Source: Hyphomicrobiales bacterium
GTDB taxonomy: Bacteria > Pseudomonadota > Alphaproteobacteria > Rhizobiales > Xanthobacteraceae
Assembly: GCA_027307405.1 (NCBI GenBank)
Contig: DAHUXA010000007.1
Coordinates: 1-44,268 of the forward strand
Direction of reading: 5' to 3'
DNA: 44,268 bases
Shown here: in pieces, positions 1 through 8,444 of the stretch
Layout: each line of letters opens with the position of its first letter
Numbering within the stretch: position 1 is the stretch's first letter
Notes under the pieces: model-generated
The model's database searches: none
The model's input: the letters and a program-made list of their open reading frames with translations, nothing else
Told to the model about the DNA's origin: nothing
Translations under genes and position numbers: made by a program

Positions 1-934
1 GTGCCCATCGCTCTGTTTCGTTCTTAATGAACAGGGCAAATTCTTCCGGGCTTCCCCCTCGCGCATCCAGCCCCTGCGTCGTGAGCTGTTTCAGCACATC
101 CGGATCCTTGAGCGCGCTATTGGTTGCTTTGGAAATCTTATCAATGATCGGTTTTGGCGTGCCGGCCGGTGCGAGAATTCCAAACCAAACACCTGTGTCG
201 TAACCGGGCAGGGCGGCTTCAGAGATTGTCGGAAGCTCGGGGGCCACACTCGTACGCTTGGCTTCACTAGTCGCCAGCGCCTTGACACGTCCATCCTTGA
301 TGAAAGCTAACGCAGTCGACGCTGGCGAAAACATAACTTGGATTCGGCCCGATATAAGGTCCATAACGGTTTGCGCGCTGCCAGGGTACAAGACGCCAGT
401 CATTTTTATTCCCGCCATCTGCTTGAATAGCTCAGTCGCCAGGTGTGGGCCACTGCCGAGACCAGATGCGCCGTATAGGAGCTCATCCGGTTTTTGTTTG
501 GCGAGCGCGATGAGCTCTTTCACGTCGTTGACACCGAGCTTGGGATCTACAACGAGGATGTTCGGGATCGAGCCAACAAGAACAATTGGGGCCATATCCT
601 TTTCAATATTGGGGCCTTTGCCCGGCAACAACGTCGTGTTGATAGTCGCTGCAATCGTCGCAAATAATAGCGTGTAGCCATCCTTCGCGCTTCGCGCGAC
701 ATAGTCGGTGGCAACCATGCTGCTGGCGCCGGGGCGGTTTTCCACAATCACAGTTTGACCGAGCACCTCGCCGAGCTTGTGACTGACGATCCGCGCAGCA
801 ACGTCGCCGCTTGATCCCGCGGCGAACCCGACAATCAAACGGATTGGGCGCACGGGATAGTTTTCCTCCGCGAGGGAGGGCAGCTGTGCGCCAATGGCGA
901 GTGTGGCGATAAGGGCGGCGACCAATCGGGTCAT
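1..934 (-). CDS. Bug/TctC-family tripartite tricarboxylate transporter substrate-binding protein (C-terminus cut by window edge)
   Basis: The minus-strand frame starts at ATG 934-932 and stays open to base 1, about 311 codons, so only the last few residues should be missing. It begins with a signal peptide (MTRLVAALIATLAIG...SLAEE) and then shows Bug-family landmarks: YPVRPIRLIVGFAAG near residue 26, VENRPGASS and DGYTLLFA further on, and a late PAGTPKPIIDKIS segment. Bug proteins are periplasmic receptors that bind carboxylates, including aromatic acids, for TctAB-type transporters; many are orphans, and no TctA or TctB gene is seen here. It is divergent from the UbiD decarboxylase, with 156 bp between the starts. 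A second Bug gene follows UbiD, so both may serve the same carboxylic-acid substrate (inference). Confidence 0.9.
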   Translation of the reverse strand, partial: MTRLVAALIATLAIGAQLPSLAEENYPVRPIRLIVGFAAGSSGDVAARIVSHKLGEVLGQTVIVENRPGASSMVATDYVARSAKDGYTLLFATIAATINTTLLPGKGPNIEKDMAPIVLVGSIPNILVVDPKLGVNDVKELIALAKQKPDELLYGASGLGSGPHLATELFKQMAGIKMTGVLYPGSAQTVMDLISGRIQVMFSPASTALAFIKDGRVKALATSEAKRTSVAPELPTISEAALPGYDTGVWFGILAPAGTPKPIIDKISKATNSALKDPDVLKQLTTQGLDARGGSPEEFALFIKNETERWA

Positions 935-1012
935 CTTGGATTCCGTACACACAGGAGGCGGCGGATCAGATGCAGACAAAATTCAAGAACATCCAATCAG
1001 TTTTGTATCTAA

Positions 1013-1018
1013 TATAAT
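1013..1018 (+). promoter_or_regulatory. Candidate -10 element (TATAAT) in the divergent UbiD/Bug intergenic region
   Basis: A perfect TATAAT lies 72 bp upstream of the UbiD start inside a short AT-rich patch (about 1001-1022) in otherwise GC-richer sequence. No good -35 hexamer sits 16-18 bp upstream, so an activator-dependent promoter is possible. The patch is also AT-rich on the other strand and could serve the leftward Bug gene. This is a motif match only. Confidence 0.35.
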
Positions 1019-1090
1019 ATGATGGTACGAGGTAAAAGCGCCTGGACCGAATGAGTTCACGGCCATTGCGTACCGCTATCGGAGATTGCG

Positions 1091-2734
1091 ATGGAATCGA
1101 GTGTGACGCAAAAGGCGCCTTCTGATCTGCAGGAACACATTGCGCGACTGACAGAACGCGGACTTGTTACCCGCATCGACCGCTCAATCGATAAAGATTC
1201 AGAGTTGCATCCTGTCGCGCGCTGGCAATTCCAGGGCGGCTTGCGCGAGGAAGATCGACGCGCCTTTCTCTTCACGAATGTCGTTGGTGCGCGCGGAGAG
1301 CGTTACGACATACCCGTGCTTGTTGGCGGACTTGGCGCTTCCCCCGAGATTTACGCGGTTGGACTAGGGGTGCGGGTGGATGAAATTGGAGACTTATGGG
1401 TGAAGGCCATGGCCAACCCGATCGCGCCGGTTCTGGTCGATACGGCTCCGTGCCATGAAGTCGTGCAGACTGGAAAGGAGCTGGTAGCAGAACGTGGCGG
1501 CCTTGCGAGCCTTCCGGTTCCGATTTCCACCCCGGGTTTTGATTCTGCGCCGTACCTGACTGCAACGCTTTGCGTGACCAAGGATCCGGAAAACGGCATC
1601 CAGAATATGGGCACCTATCGCGCGGCACTTAAAGCCAACGACCGGCTTGGCGTGCGTATGGCATCGCGTCTCGGCGGCGCGGGCGGATACCTACATTGGC
1701 AGAAATACAAGAAGCTCGGGAAGCCTCTGCCATGCGCAATTGTTGTGGGCTGTGCTCCTGCCGTTCTCTTTACAGGGCCTCAAAAACTTCCAATCGATCT
1801 CGACGAAATGAACGTCGCCGGCGGCCTCATAGGCAAGGCCGTCAAGACCGTGCGTTGCAAAACCATCGATCTGCTTGTTCCGGCGGATTCGGAAATCGTC
1901 ATTGAAGGCCTTATCGATACCGATCTTCTCGAACCAGAAGGGCCGTTCGGAGAGAGCCACGGGCACGTCGCGCTCGAGGACTTCAATATGTCGATGCAGG
2001 TGACCGCCATCACGCGCAAACGCAAGCCGGTGTTTCTGTCGATCATTAGCCAGGTGACGCCGAGCGAATCGTCGGTTCTCAAGAAAGTCGCCTACGAGCC
2101 GATGTTCCTGGAACACTTGCGGCACGCGCTCGGCATCCGCGGCATCAAACGTGTAGTCATGCACGAGCCGCTAACAAACTTGCGCAAGGTTATTTTTCTT
2201 CAGTTCGAACGGGGCACGCCGCAAACAGAAGTGTGGCGCGGCATGCAGGGGGCGGCGACACTGCAGGCGCAGTGCGGCAAGCTTGTTATTGCGGTATCGG
2301 AGGATATTTCGCCGGACAATGCCGATGCCATCTTCTGGTCCTTGGCCTATCGATCAAATTTCATGGAAGACGTGCACATTGCACCCTATCGGTCGAGCGG
2401 CCACGGGCCGAAGTCGGGTCGCCCAGCGGTGGAGGGAACGCTGATGATCGATGCAACCCTCAAGCACAACATGCCGCCTTTGGCGCTCCCAACTGAGGAA
2501 TTCATGACACGCGCGAAAAAAATATGGGAAGAGCTCAAGCTGCCTCATCTCTCGCCGCAGGCACCGTGGCACGGATACCAGCTGGGTGACTGGGACGAGG
2601 AGTGGACTGAATTCGCCAATGCCGCTGTGGCTGGAAACTGGCGCGAGAGCGGCAAATCGACCTTTGAGCGCCGGCATGGAAATTTGATACCGGAGACTCC
2701 GGTGCGATCTGTCGAATCGTCGAAAAAAAACTAG
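1091..2734 (+). CDS. UbiD-family (prenylated-FMN-dependent) decarboxylase
   Basis: A 547-residue protein of normal length for UbiD/Fdc-type reversible decarboxylases, which use prenylated FMN made by a UbiX partner (none in this window). Residues matching the known active site are visible: N172 and R177 in NMGTYR, and E283 and E288 in EPEGPFGES, which keep the five-residue spacing of the two catalytic glutamates of the family. The start is supported by GGAG six bases before ATG 1091. Bug receptors on both sides suggest uptake and decarboxylation of an aromatic or unsaturated carboxylic acid. It is unlikely to be the ubiquinone-pathway UbiD because it sits in an accessory catabolic setting, but the substrate cannot be read from sequence. 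Confidence 0.9.
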   Translation: MESSVTQKAPSDLQEHIARLTERGLVTRIDRSIDKDSELHPVARWQFQGGLREEDRRAFLFTNVVGARGERYDIPVLVGGLGASPEIYAVGLGVRVDEIGDLWVKAMANPIAPVLVDTAPCHEVVQTGKELVAERGGLASLPVPISTPGFDSAPYLTATLCVTKDPENGIQNMGTYRAALKANDRLGVRMASRLGGAGGYLHWQKYKKLGKPLPCAIVVGCAPAVLFTGPQKLPIDLDEMNVAGGLIGKAVKTVRCKTIDLLVPADSEIVIEGLIDTDLLEPEGPFGESHGHVALEDFNMSMQVTAITRKRKPVFLSIISQVTPSESSVLKKVAYEPMFLEHLRHALGIRGIKRVVMHEPLTNLRKVIFLQFERGTPQTEVWRGMQGAATLQAQCGKLVIAVSEDISPDNADAIFWSLAYRSNFMEDVHIAPYRSSGHGPKSGRPAVEGTLMIDATLKHNMPPLALPTEEFMTRAKKIWEELKLPHLSPQAPWHGYQLGDWDEEWTEFANAAVAGNWRESGKSTFERRHGNLIPETPVRSVESSKKN

Positions 2735-2788
2735 TAGGCTTTGAAGAAGAATTCAAATGTTCGGGCGCGGATGCCTAGGGAGAGCCGC

Positions 2789-3787
2789 ATGCTCAAAGCA
2801 TGTTTTCTGAGGGCCGGACTTGTTCTGATTCTGACATTTTCTCTGTTAGCAGGAATCCCACTGGCAATATCCAAATCTGCGCTGGCGCAAAGCTATCCAA
2901 ATCGGTCCGTTAAAATCATTGTGCCATTTCCGGCAGGGGGAACCGCCGATGCTATCCCGCGCGTTATTGGCGATTGGCTGTCCCGCAAGTGGGGCCACCC
3001 CGTCATCATCGAGAACCGCAGTGGCGCCGGCGGAAACGTGGGCGCCGAACTCGCCTATAAGTCCGAACCCGACGGCTACACTTTGTTATCGGCGCCACCC
3101 CCTCCGCTCGTAATCAATCAGAATCTCTATCAAAACCTCGCCTTCGACCCGATGCAGTTTGAGCCGGTTATTGTCATGGCTCAGGTGCCAAATGCATTGA
3201 TGGTGAATGCGGACAAAGTCACAGCAAAGACTGTCCCGGAATTCATTGCCTATTTAAAAGCGAATCCTGGAAAAGCGACTTCGGCCACGCAAGGGAACGG
3301 TACGACTTCACATCTCACGTCCGAGATGTTCCAGATGATGGCGAAGGTACGAATCCAGCATGTTCCCTATCGCGGATCAGCACCGGCTTTGCAGGGATTA
3401 CTTGCGGGCGATGTCGACTTTATGTTCGACAATTTAGGCGTATCTCTGCCACTCATTCAGAGCGGCAAGCTGCGTTTGCTTGCGGTGGCATCTGAGAAAC
3501 GTCTTCCATCGCTGCCGGATGTACCGACGATGGCCGAGACTCTGCCCGGCTTCGAGTCGGCTGCCTGGTATGCCGTTGTTGCGCCGCCGAAAACGCCAAA
3601 AGCGGTTGTCCAAAAATTGAATGCGGATATTAGCGAATCGTTGCGGGATCCCGAGGTGCGGGATCGATTAAAGAAATTGTCGGCGGAAATCGTCGGCGGT
3701 TCGGTCGATACGGCGGCAAAGTTCATGCACAAGGAAGTGGATCGTTGGAATGATGTGATCAAAACGGCAAATGTGAAAATGCAGTAG
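2789..3787 (+). CDS. Bug/TctC-family tripartite tricarboxylate transporter substrate-binding protein
   Basis: A 332-residue exported receptor. I chose ATG 2789 because AGGGAGAG lies just upstream and the protein then opens with a standard signal peptide (MLKACFLRAGLVLILTF...ALAQ); the frame also allows ATG 2771 and TTG 2741. Bug landmarks follow: YPNRSVKIIVPFPAGG, IIENRSGAGGNVGAEL, DGYTLLSAP, and a C-terminal PKTPKAVVQKLNADI segment. It begins 54 bp after the UbiD stop and is probably co-transcribed with it. It is a diverged paralogue of the receptor at 1-934, so a single decarboxylase gene is flanked by two receptors that may differ in ligand. It ends 3 bp before the convergent monooxygenase gene. 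Confidence 0.92.
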   Translation: MLKACFLRAGLVLILTFSLLAGIPLAISKSALAQSYPNRSVKIIVPFPAGGTADAIPRVIGDWLSRKWGHPVIIENRSGAGGNVGAELAYKSEPDGYTLLSAPPPPLVINQNLYQNLAFDPMQFEPVIVMAQVPNALMVNADKVTAKTVPEFIAYLKANPGKATSATQGNGTTSHLTSEMFQMMAKVRIQHVPYRGSAPALQGLLAGDVDFMFDNLGVSLPLIQSGKLRLLAVASEKRLPSLPDVPTMAETLPGFESAAWYAVVAPPKTPKAVVQKLNADISESLRDPEVRDRLKKLSAEIVGGSVDTAAKFMHKEVDRWNDVIKTANVKMQ

Positions 3788-3790
3788 AAG

Positions 3791-4975
3791 CTATTGTGTT
3801 TGGGTTATCGCGGCGGCTTGTGCTTCTGGAACGACATCGTGATCGTATAGCCGCTTGCGGAAGGCGGCATGGGCGGTGATCTCAGCGTCTCGGACACCAA
3901 GATCGGCATATGCCGAATCGTATCGGAGGCCGTTTTCCCGTGCGCCACGCTGGACTTGCGCTACACGCTCACGGCGCAGGCGCTCATAGGCGAGGAGAGC
4001 TGCCGGGGCGGTTTCTCGGTCCGTACGCGCCAGGATCGTCGCGAGTGCCATTCCATCTTCAATCGACTGGTTTGCGCCTTGGCCAAGGTGCGGCAGCATC
4101 GGGTGCGCGGCGTCGCCGAGAAGGGTGAGCCTTCCGCGAGTCCAGGTCGGCAGCGGCTCGCGATCAAAAAGGGCCCATCGAAACGTCATTTGTACATGCT
4201 GCAACAGCGACTCGATGCGCGGATCCCAACCGGCAAACTCGCGGCGAAGGATATCGGGGTCGCCGGGGGCTGACCACGACTCCTTCATCTCCTTATCCGC
4301 TGGCACGAACCCGACGTAGTTGATGAGTTTGCCGGCACGTACGGGGAAGGTCAGGAAGTGCTTGCCTTTGCCGAGCCACATAAGCCACGCGTTTGTCGGC
4401 CAATGCGGAATTGACTCGTGTGCCACGGTACCTCGGTAGGCAACAGACCCCGAGAATACCGGACGTGAAGGAGGGAACACGTACGGGCGAAGCTCGGAGT
4501 GGATACCGTCCGCGCCGACGACGATGTCGGCTTGGACTATGGTTCCATTCGCGAACGACACGTGGGCCTTGCCCCGATCCTGCTCGAAGCCCGTGCAACG
4601 GTGCCCCGTGTGTACGATGTCAGGTGGAAGTGCACGGGCCAAGAACTCGACAAGATCGGCGCGATGCATTCCGAATGTAGCGTTCCAACCGGAAGAGTCC
4701 GTCACCTGGACTGGTGCAATCGGCGCCCCGTCGTGGCGGAAATAGTGAGAACCCGGACCAACCCTCGCTCCCCATTCTTCGACGGCTGGACCCAGTCCGA
4801 CCCTCTGCAGCTGGCGTACGCTGTTAGGCGTCAGGAATACCCCGGCCCCGATCTCGCCGAGAGCAGGGGCCTGCTCGTAGACCAATACCCGGATACCATG
4901 TGCGGTCAGAGCATTCGCAGCGAACAAGCCGCCTATTCCACCGCCGACGATTACAACTTCGAGCTGCGACTTCAC
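3791..4975 (-). CDS. FAD-dependent monooxygenase (salicylate hydroxylase-like, class A)
   Basis: A 394-residue flavoprotein with the three signatures of single-component aromatic hydroxylases: GGGIGG at 11-16 in the Rossmann fold, the ADG motif at 155-157 (NAD(P)H/FAD), and GDAAHP at 287-292 binding the FAD ribityl chain, followed by GQGANQSIED. Such enzymes hydroxylate phenolic acids such as salicylate or 6-hydroxynicotinate using NAD(P)H and O2. The start is GTG 4975 with AAGG nine bases upstream. It begins 11 bp after the stop of the LCAT-like hydrolase and is probably the third gene of that operon, although its function would also fit the convergent UbiD/Bug genes. The substrate is not predictable here. 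Confidence 0.9.
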   Translation of the reverse strand: MKSQLEVVIVGGGIGGLFAANALTAHGIRVLVYEQAPALGEIGAGVFLTPNSVRQLQRVGLGPAVEEWGARVGPGSHYFRHDGAPIAPVQVTDSSGWNATFGMHRADLVEFLARALPPDIVHTGHRCTGFEQDRGKAHVSFANGTIVQADIVVGADGIHSELRPYVFPPSRPVFSGSVAYRGTVAHESIPHWPTNAWLMWLGKGKHFLTFPVRAGKLINYVGFVPADKEMKESWSAPGDPDILRREFAGWDPRIESLLQHVQMTFRWALFDREPLPTWTRGRLTLLGDAAHPMLPHLGQGANQSIEDGMALATILARTDRETAPAALLAYERLRRERVAQVQRGARENGLRYDSAYADLGVRDAEITAHAAFRKRLYDHDVVPEAQAAAITQTQ

Positions 4976-4986
4976 TCGCGATGACC

Positions 4987-6615
4987 TTAGCTCTTGCGTT
5001 TTCTCTTTGGCGTTTTCGCTGAGTTGCGTGATCGATCGTCTCTGTCGCCACCGCTTGGCGGACGAGGCGCCGTTTTCGTAGGTGCGGTGCCGAGCTTTTG
5101 ACTGGGGCTCTTGAGCGCGTCGACAAAAGCTCGCCCCATGAATCGTCTGAGCTCCGAAATATCGTACTTCGCGAGATAACGCCGCGTTGCCTGCTCCTGA
5201 TCAAGCTTGGAAGCCAGGCGATGCCTGCTGCGGACAGCGTGCAGTCCGCGGACAAATTTCAATGTTTCTTTGCGGTCGGCAATTGCCTTGTTGGACCGAC
5301 CTCGCGGTGTTCTGCGTCTTCCTCGTCTCATCGCCATCATCTGCGGCAGTCCCAATATGTTTGCCAGTTCATTTTGGATTTCCTCGGCATTCATGATGTT
5401 CATGTGTTCGAAATCACCTTCCACCGTTCGAACATTGGCCTGTGGAGTGCTTACCAGTCGCGCCGACCAAGCTGGGATGACGCCGTCGCCAGGACAAACT
5501 GCCTCATCCACGACGGGCGACGACGTAAGAGCGTCAGGGTTGAAGTTCTTCGGTATCCAATCCCATGTCACGCTGTTAATTGTCTCGTTGATCGCTGCAC
5601 CATTCCGAAACTGGATCCCGCGCACATTGAAAAATTTGGCATTCGCGGCGGGAGTTAGCGGCTCTGCCACTTTCTGATACGCGGATTTTGCAACCACCAG
5701 CTCATTCGGTAGGAAGCCATAGTTCTTTGGATAGCGAACCTTTGTTCCTTTTGTTGTCGGGTTGTAAGCATCCGCGACAATCGCAGGATTGGTTGCATCC
5801 ATGCTCGGATATTCGTGCAATGGATAGTTCGCGTCTGCCGCGAGCGCAATCCGGTCGCGGTCATAGGTGTCCTTATCAAGGAATTGCAAAACGTATCCGC
5901 CGGGCAGTGACGAAACAACGCGCGTAACGCGCGACCTGCCTTCGAAATTCAGCTCAGGATCTCCTTCGAAATAACGGTGCAGCTGTCCCGCATAACCGTA
6001 AAACGGAGTTGCGACCGTTACAGCTCGGTGCATCTGGTCAACTAAGGGATTGGCCTCGTTCATAATCAGTTTGACGATCATCCCACCAAAGCTGTGTCCA
6101 AGGAGTGTGCATCTCGCGAGGGGGTCGGCACTGCACGCGTCCTGAACGCGTTGCCGAAAAGTTGGTAAAAATGTTCCCAAAAAGAAATCAACGATGTGCT
6201 TGGGTCTTCGCCGCCAGTCCCAGCCAAAAACGAACCAATCGAGATTGCGCTGGCCGCACCATTGGATGAAACCGTTGTATGGCCTGATATTCATCAATGG
6301 GAAATCGACGTATCCGTCTGCAAGGACAAATTTTTCTTCCGTATCAATGTCATTTGCCATTTGCAGATCGAGAGCTGCGCCGGTGAGGACCGAACAATCA
6401 AGCCACACGGTGTCGTAGTGAAAGACCTGCCCGGGCACCCCGTCCTGATACGGGGAATCCGCCCGCACCAGGCGTGATCCCAGGCCACCAGGGAAGAGTA
6501 TGATGGTCTGGCGATTTGGGTCAGGAGGATTCGACAGGTAGCGATTGATGAATAGACCGATTGCTGCCTCCAACGTTCCAAGTTGTTCCCGATCCCTCGC
6601 TTGATCGTAGGTCAT
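4987..6615 (-). CDS. LCAT/PGAP1-like alpha/beta hydrolase (putative lipase or acyltransferase)
   Basis: A 542-residue protein. FPGGLGS (41-47) resembles an oxyanion-loop strand, GWDWR (131-135) resembles the GYDWR signature of lecithin:cholesterol acyltransferase relatives, GHSFGG (173-178) is the nucleophile elbow with Ser175, PGDG (375-378) offers Asp377, and DFEHMNI offers His404, completing a plausible Ser-Asp-His triad. No signal peptide is visible, so it may act in the cytosol. After about residue 425 comes a very basic tail (RRGRRRTPRGR, ending PKRKRKS) that is not part of the hydrolase fold and might bind membrane phospholipid or nucleic acid. The start codon overlaps the radical SAM stop by 4 bp (ATGA), which implies translational coupling. 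An acyl-lipid or ester substrate is inferred, not shown. Confidence 0.8.
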   Translation of the reverse strand: MTYDQARDREQLGTLEAAIGLFINRYLSNPPDPNRQTIILFPGGLGSRLVRADSPYQDGVPGQVFHYDTVWLDCSVLTGAALDLQMANDIDTEEKFVLADGYVDFPLMNIRPYNGFIQWCGQRNLDWFVFGWDWRRRPKHIVDFFLGTFLPTFRQRVQDACSADPLARCTLLGHSFGGMIVKLIMNEANPLVDQMHRAVTVATPFYGYAGQLHRYFEGDPELNFEGRSRVTRVVSSLPGGYVLQFLDKDTYDRDRIALAADANYPLHEYPSMDATNPAIVADAYNPTTKGTKVRYPKNYGFLPNELVVAKSAYQKVAEPLTPAANAKFFNVRGIQFRNGAAINETINSVTWDWIPKNFNPDALTSSPVVDEAVCPGDGVIPAWSARLVSTPQANVRTVEGDFEHMNIMNAEEIQNELANILGLPQMMAMRRGRRRTPRGRSNKAIADRKETLKFVRGLHAVRSRHRLASKLDQEQATRRYLAKYDISELRRFMGRAFVDALKSPSQKLGTAPTKTAPRPPSGGDRDDRSRNSAKTPKRKRKS

Positions 6616-8285
6616 GTGCTCGCCTCCACTCCGGCGGATTCGGCCTTGTTTGCTTGCTTAAATGCCTGTGGTACGCGCTTTTCTTTCATCTGCGGAATGT
6701 AGGGTTTGAGCCACTCGGCGGGCCCGCCCGTGTCATCAGTCAATGCGATTGGTTCGAAATAGTGTTGGTAGTCCTCTCGAGAAATATCAGGAGGAAATTC
6801 TTCATATTGCGGATCGAGCAGCTCGCTGCCGGCGAGGTAGGTTCGCGCCTGAGCTGGCGAGGTGCTCGACCAGACAAAGCAGTGCAGGTTTGCGGCTGCA
6901 ATGATGTACCAGTGGATCGGATCGTATGTGCCCGACCGGATGATCCGCCGCACCGTTTTGAGGAAGATCGAAAGCCGGCTGACAATCGTCCACGGGCGCC
7001 GGAAGAGCTTCTCCAAAAATGTGACAATTGCGTCAGTGTCATCGGCAAGATTCGAGTAGGCGACTGTTTCACCGTCAAGGTCGCGCAGCCGCAGGTTTGG
7101 CCGCAATTGCCTCGAAGCAAGATCGGACCAGAAGCCTTCAGTGCCAGCGAGCGGAGCAACGACGCTTAGATAAACTGGCATTGGCAGGGCCGGATGTTGC
7201 CCGATCATGCGGATTTGATCTTCCATCACTTGAACGGTCTGCAGTCGCGGATCAAAGAGATAGCCGTAGCCAATGCCGATGCCATTCGATTCGGCAAATG
7301 CAATATCGTCGATGATTTTATGGCGACCCAGGTTTTGTTTCTTTTTGTATTTTTTCAGCAATGCCTGATCAAATGATTCGAGGCCGAAAAAAAGCGTGAT
7401 GCACTTTGCATCTGCCATGTATTTGATCAGCTCACGGTCATGCATGATATTTTGTGTTACCAGCGCCGCCCACCCGCGGATCTTGGGATGATTGCGCATC
7501 AACTTGCAGACCTGAAGCATGAACCGCCGGTCGTCAGAAAAATTGTTATCGAGAAAAATAATTGTCGGATACCAGCGTCGGAAACTGAACAACGGACTTG
7601 TTTTCAGTGCGTTGTCGATTGTGGCGGAGAGATGTGAAAGGTCGTATTTGGCGTGGCCTCCGACCTCTTGTGGTATCACGCAAAAACTACATCGGAAACT
7701 GCAGCCGCGCGATGATTCCATGAGGTGGACACTTGGACTGATCCCGCTTTTTGCGAGCAAGCTGTAGTCAACTGCGTAAGATGAGATTTGCATGATGGGG
7801 GAGCGGTAGATGCGCTGAAGCGCATTGCGCTCAAAATCGGCAACGACCTGTCTCACGCTATCAACGCCGCCCGCGCATACGGCGTCAAAAAATTGTGCGG
7901 CGAACTCAGGGAACATTGTGCAAATGCTGCCGCCCGCTACGACCTTTGCTCCGGCGCTTCTGAAAAAATACGCGAGCTGCCGCATGCGGTCGAAATCCGG
8001 CTGCAACCCTGTCAGAAAAACAATGTCGTATTTCTCCGCGTGGTGCGGATCGAACGGGCCATGCCAGTCTTCATGGTACAAACGCACGTCGAAATGTTCG
8101 GAATCGATCAGGGACGCGACATGAAGACCGGATATAGGCTGCATGACGTATTTCGAACGGCGCTTGACGCGGCCCGGCCGAAGGTGCGTGCAGATGACAA
8201 GAGCCTTTCGTTTCTTGGGGCGGTCGGGGCGGTGGCGATCGATCGGCAACGGCTGGCGTCGCATGAGTGATGCCAAGAACTGCAT
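6612..8285 (-). CDS. B12-binding-domain radical SAM protein, function unknown
   Basis: The N-terminal part (about residues 25-150) resembles a cobalamin-binding Rossmann domain, and C195-x3-C199-x2-C202 in RGCSFRCSFC is the radical SAM [4Fe-4S] motif. This layout is typical of class B radical SAM enzymes such as methylases of unactivated carbon and ring-modifying enzymes. I chose ATG 8285 (557 residues) because AAGGGG lies five bases upstream; the frame continues to ATG 8354 with no ribosome-binding site. A C-terminal region of roughly 200 residues is unassigned. It is the first gene of a minus-strand operon with the LCAT-like hydrolase and FAD monooxygenase, and is divergent from the cyclase gene. 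It is not recognisably HpnP or HpnR. Confidence 0.85.
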   Translation of the reverse strand: MQFLASLMRRQPLPIDRHRPDRPKKRKALVICTHLRPGRVKRRSKYVMQPISGLHVASLIDSEHFDVRLYHEDWHGPFDPHHAEKYDIVFLTGLQPDFDRMRQLAYFFRSAGAKVVAGGSICTMFPEFAAQFFDAVCAGGVDSVRQVVADFERNALQRIYRSPIMQISSYAVDYSLLAKSGISPSVHLMESSRGCSFRCSFCVIPQEVGGHAKYDLSHLSATIDNALKTSPLFSFRRWYPTIIFLDNNFSDDRRFMLQVCKLMRNHPKIRGWAALVTQNIMHDRELIKYMADAKCITLFFGLESFDQALLKKYKKKQNLGRHKIIDDIAFAESNGIGIGYGYLFDPRLQTVQVMEDQIRMIGQHPALPMPVYLSVVAPLAGTEGFWSDLASRQLRPNLRLRDLDGETVAYSNLADDTDAIVTFLEKLFRRPWTIVSRLSIFLKTVRRIIRSGTYDPIHWYIIAAANLHCFVWSSTSPAQARTYLAGSELLDPQYEEFPPDISREDYQHYFEPIALTDDTGGPAEWLKPYIPQMKEKRVPQAFKQANKAESAGVEAST

Positions 8286-8444
8286 CATCGCCCCTTTCAC
8301 GTCAGAATCTATTAACAACAACGGCCTAGTGAGTAGCGTTGGCCGCTGCGACATCGTGCTCAGCTAGCAGTATGCCGAAGCCTAGCTTACAATCTGTATT
8401 AGTGTCGGCAATTGAATTACCGGGGAATAAGACCAGGCGTAAAG

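Noticed and set aside
258-677. 139-residue plus-strand frame
   Set aside because: Antisense to the Bug receptor that reads continuously from 934 to 1.
6612-8285. Identification of the B12-radical SAM protein as HpnP (hopanoid C-2 methylase)
   Set aside because: Only the general B12 plus radical SAM architecture matches; the N-terminal sequence does not look like HpnP and the gene is not within the hpn operons.
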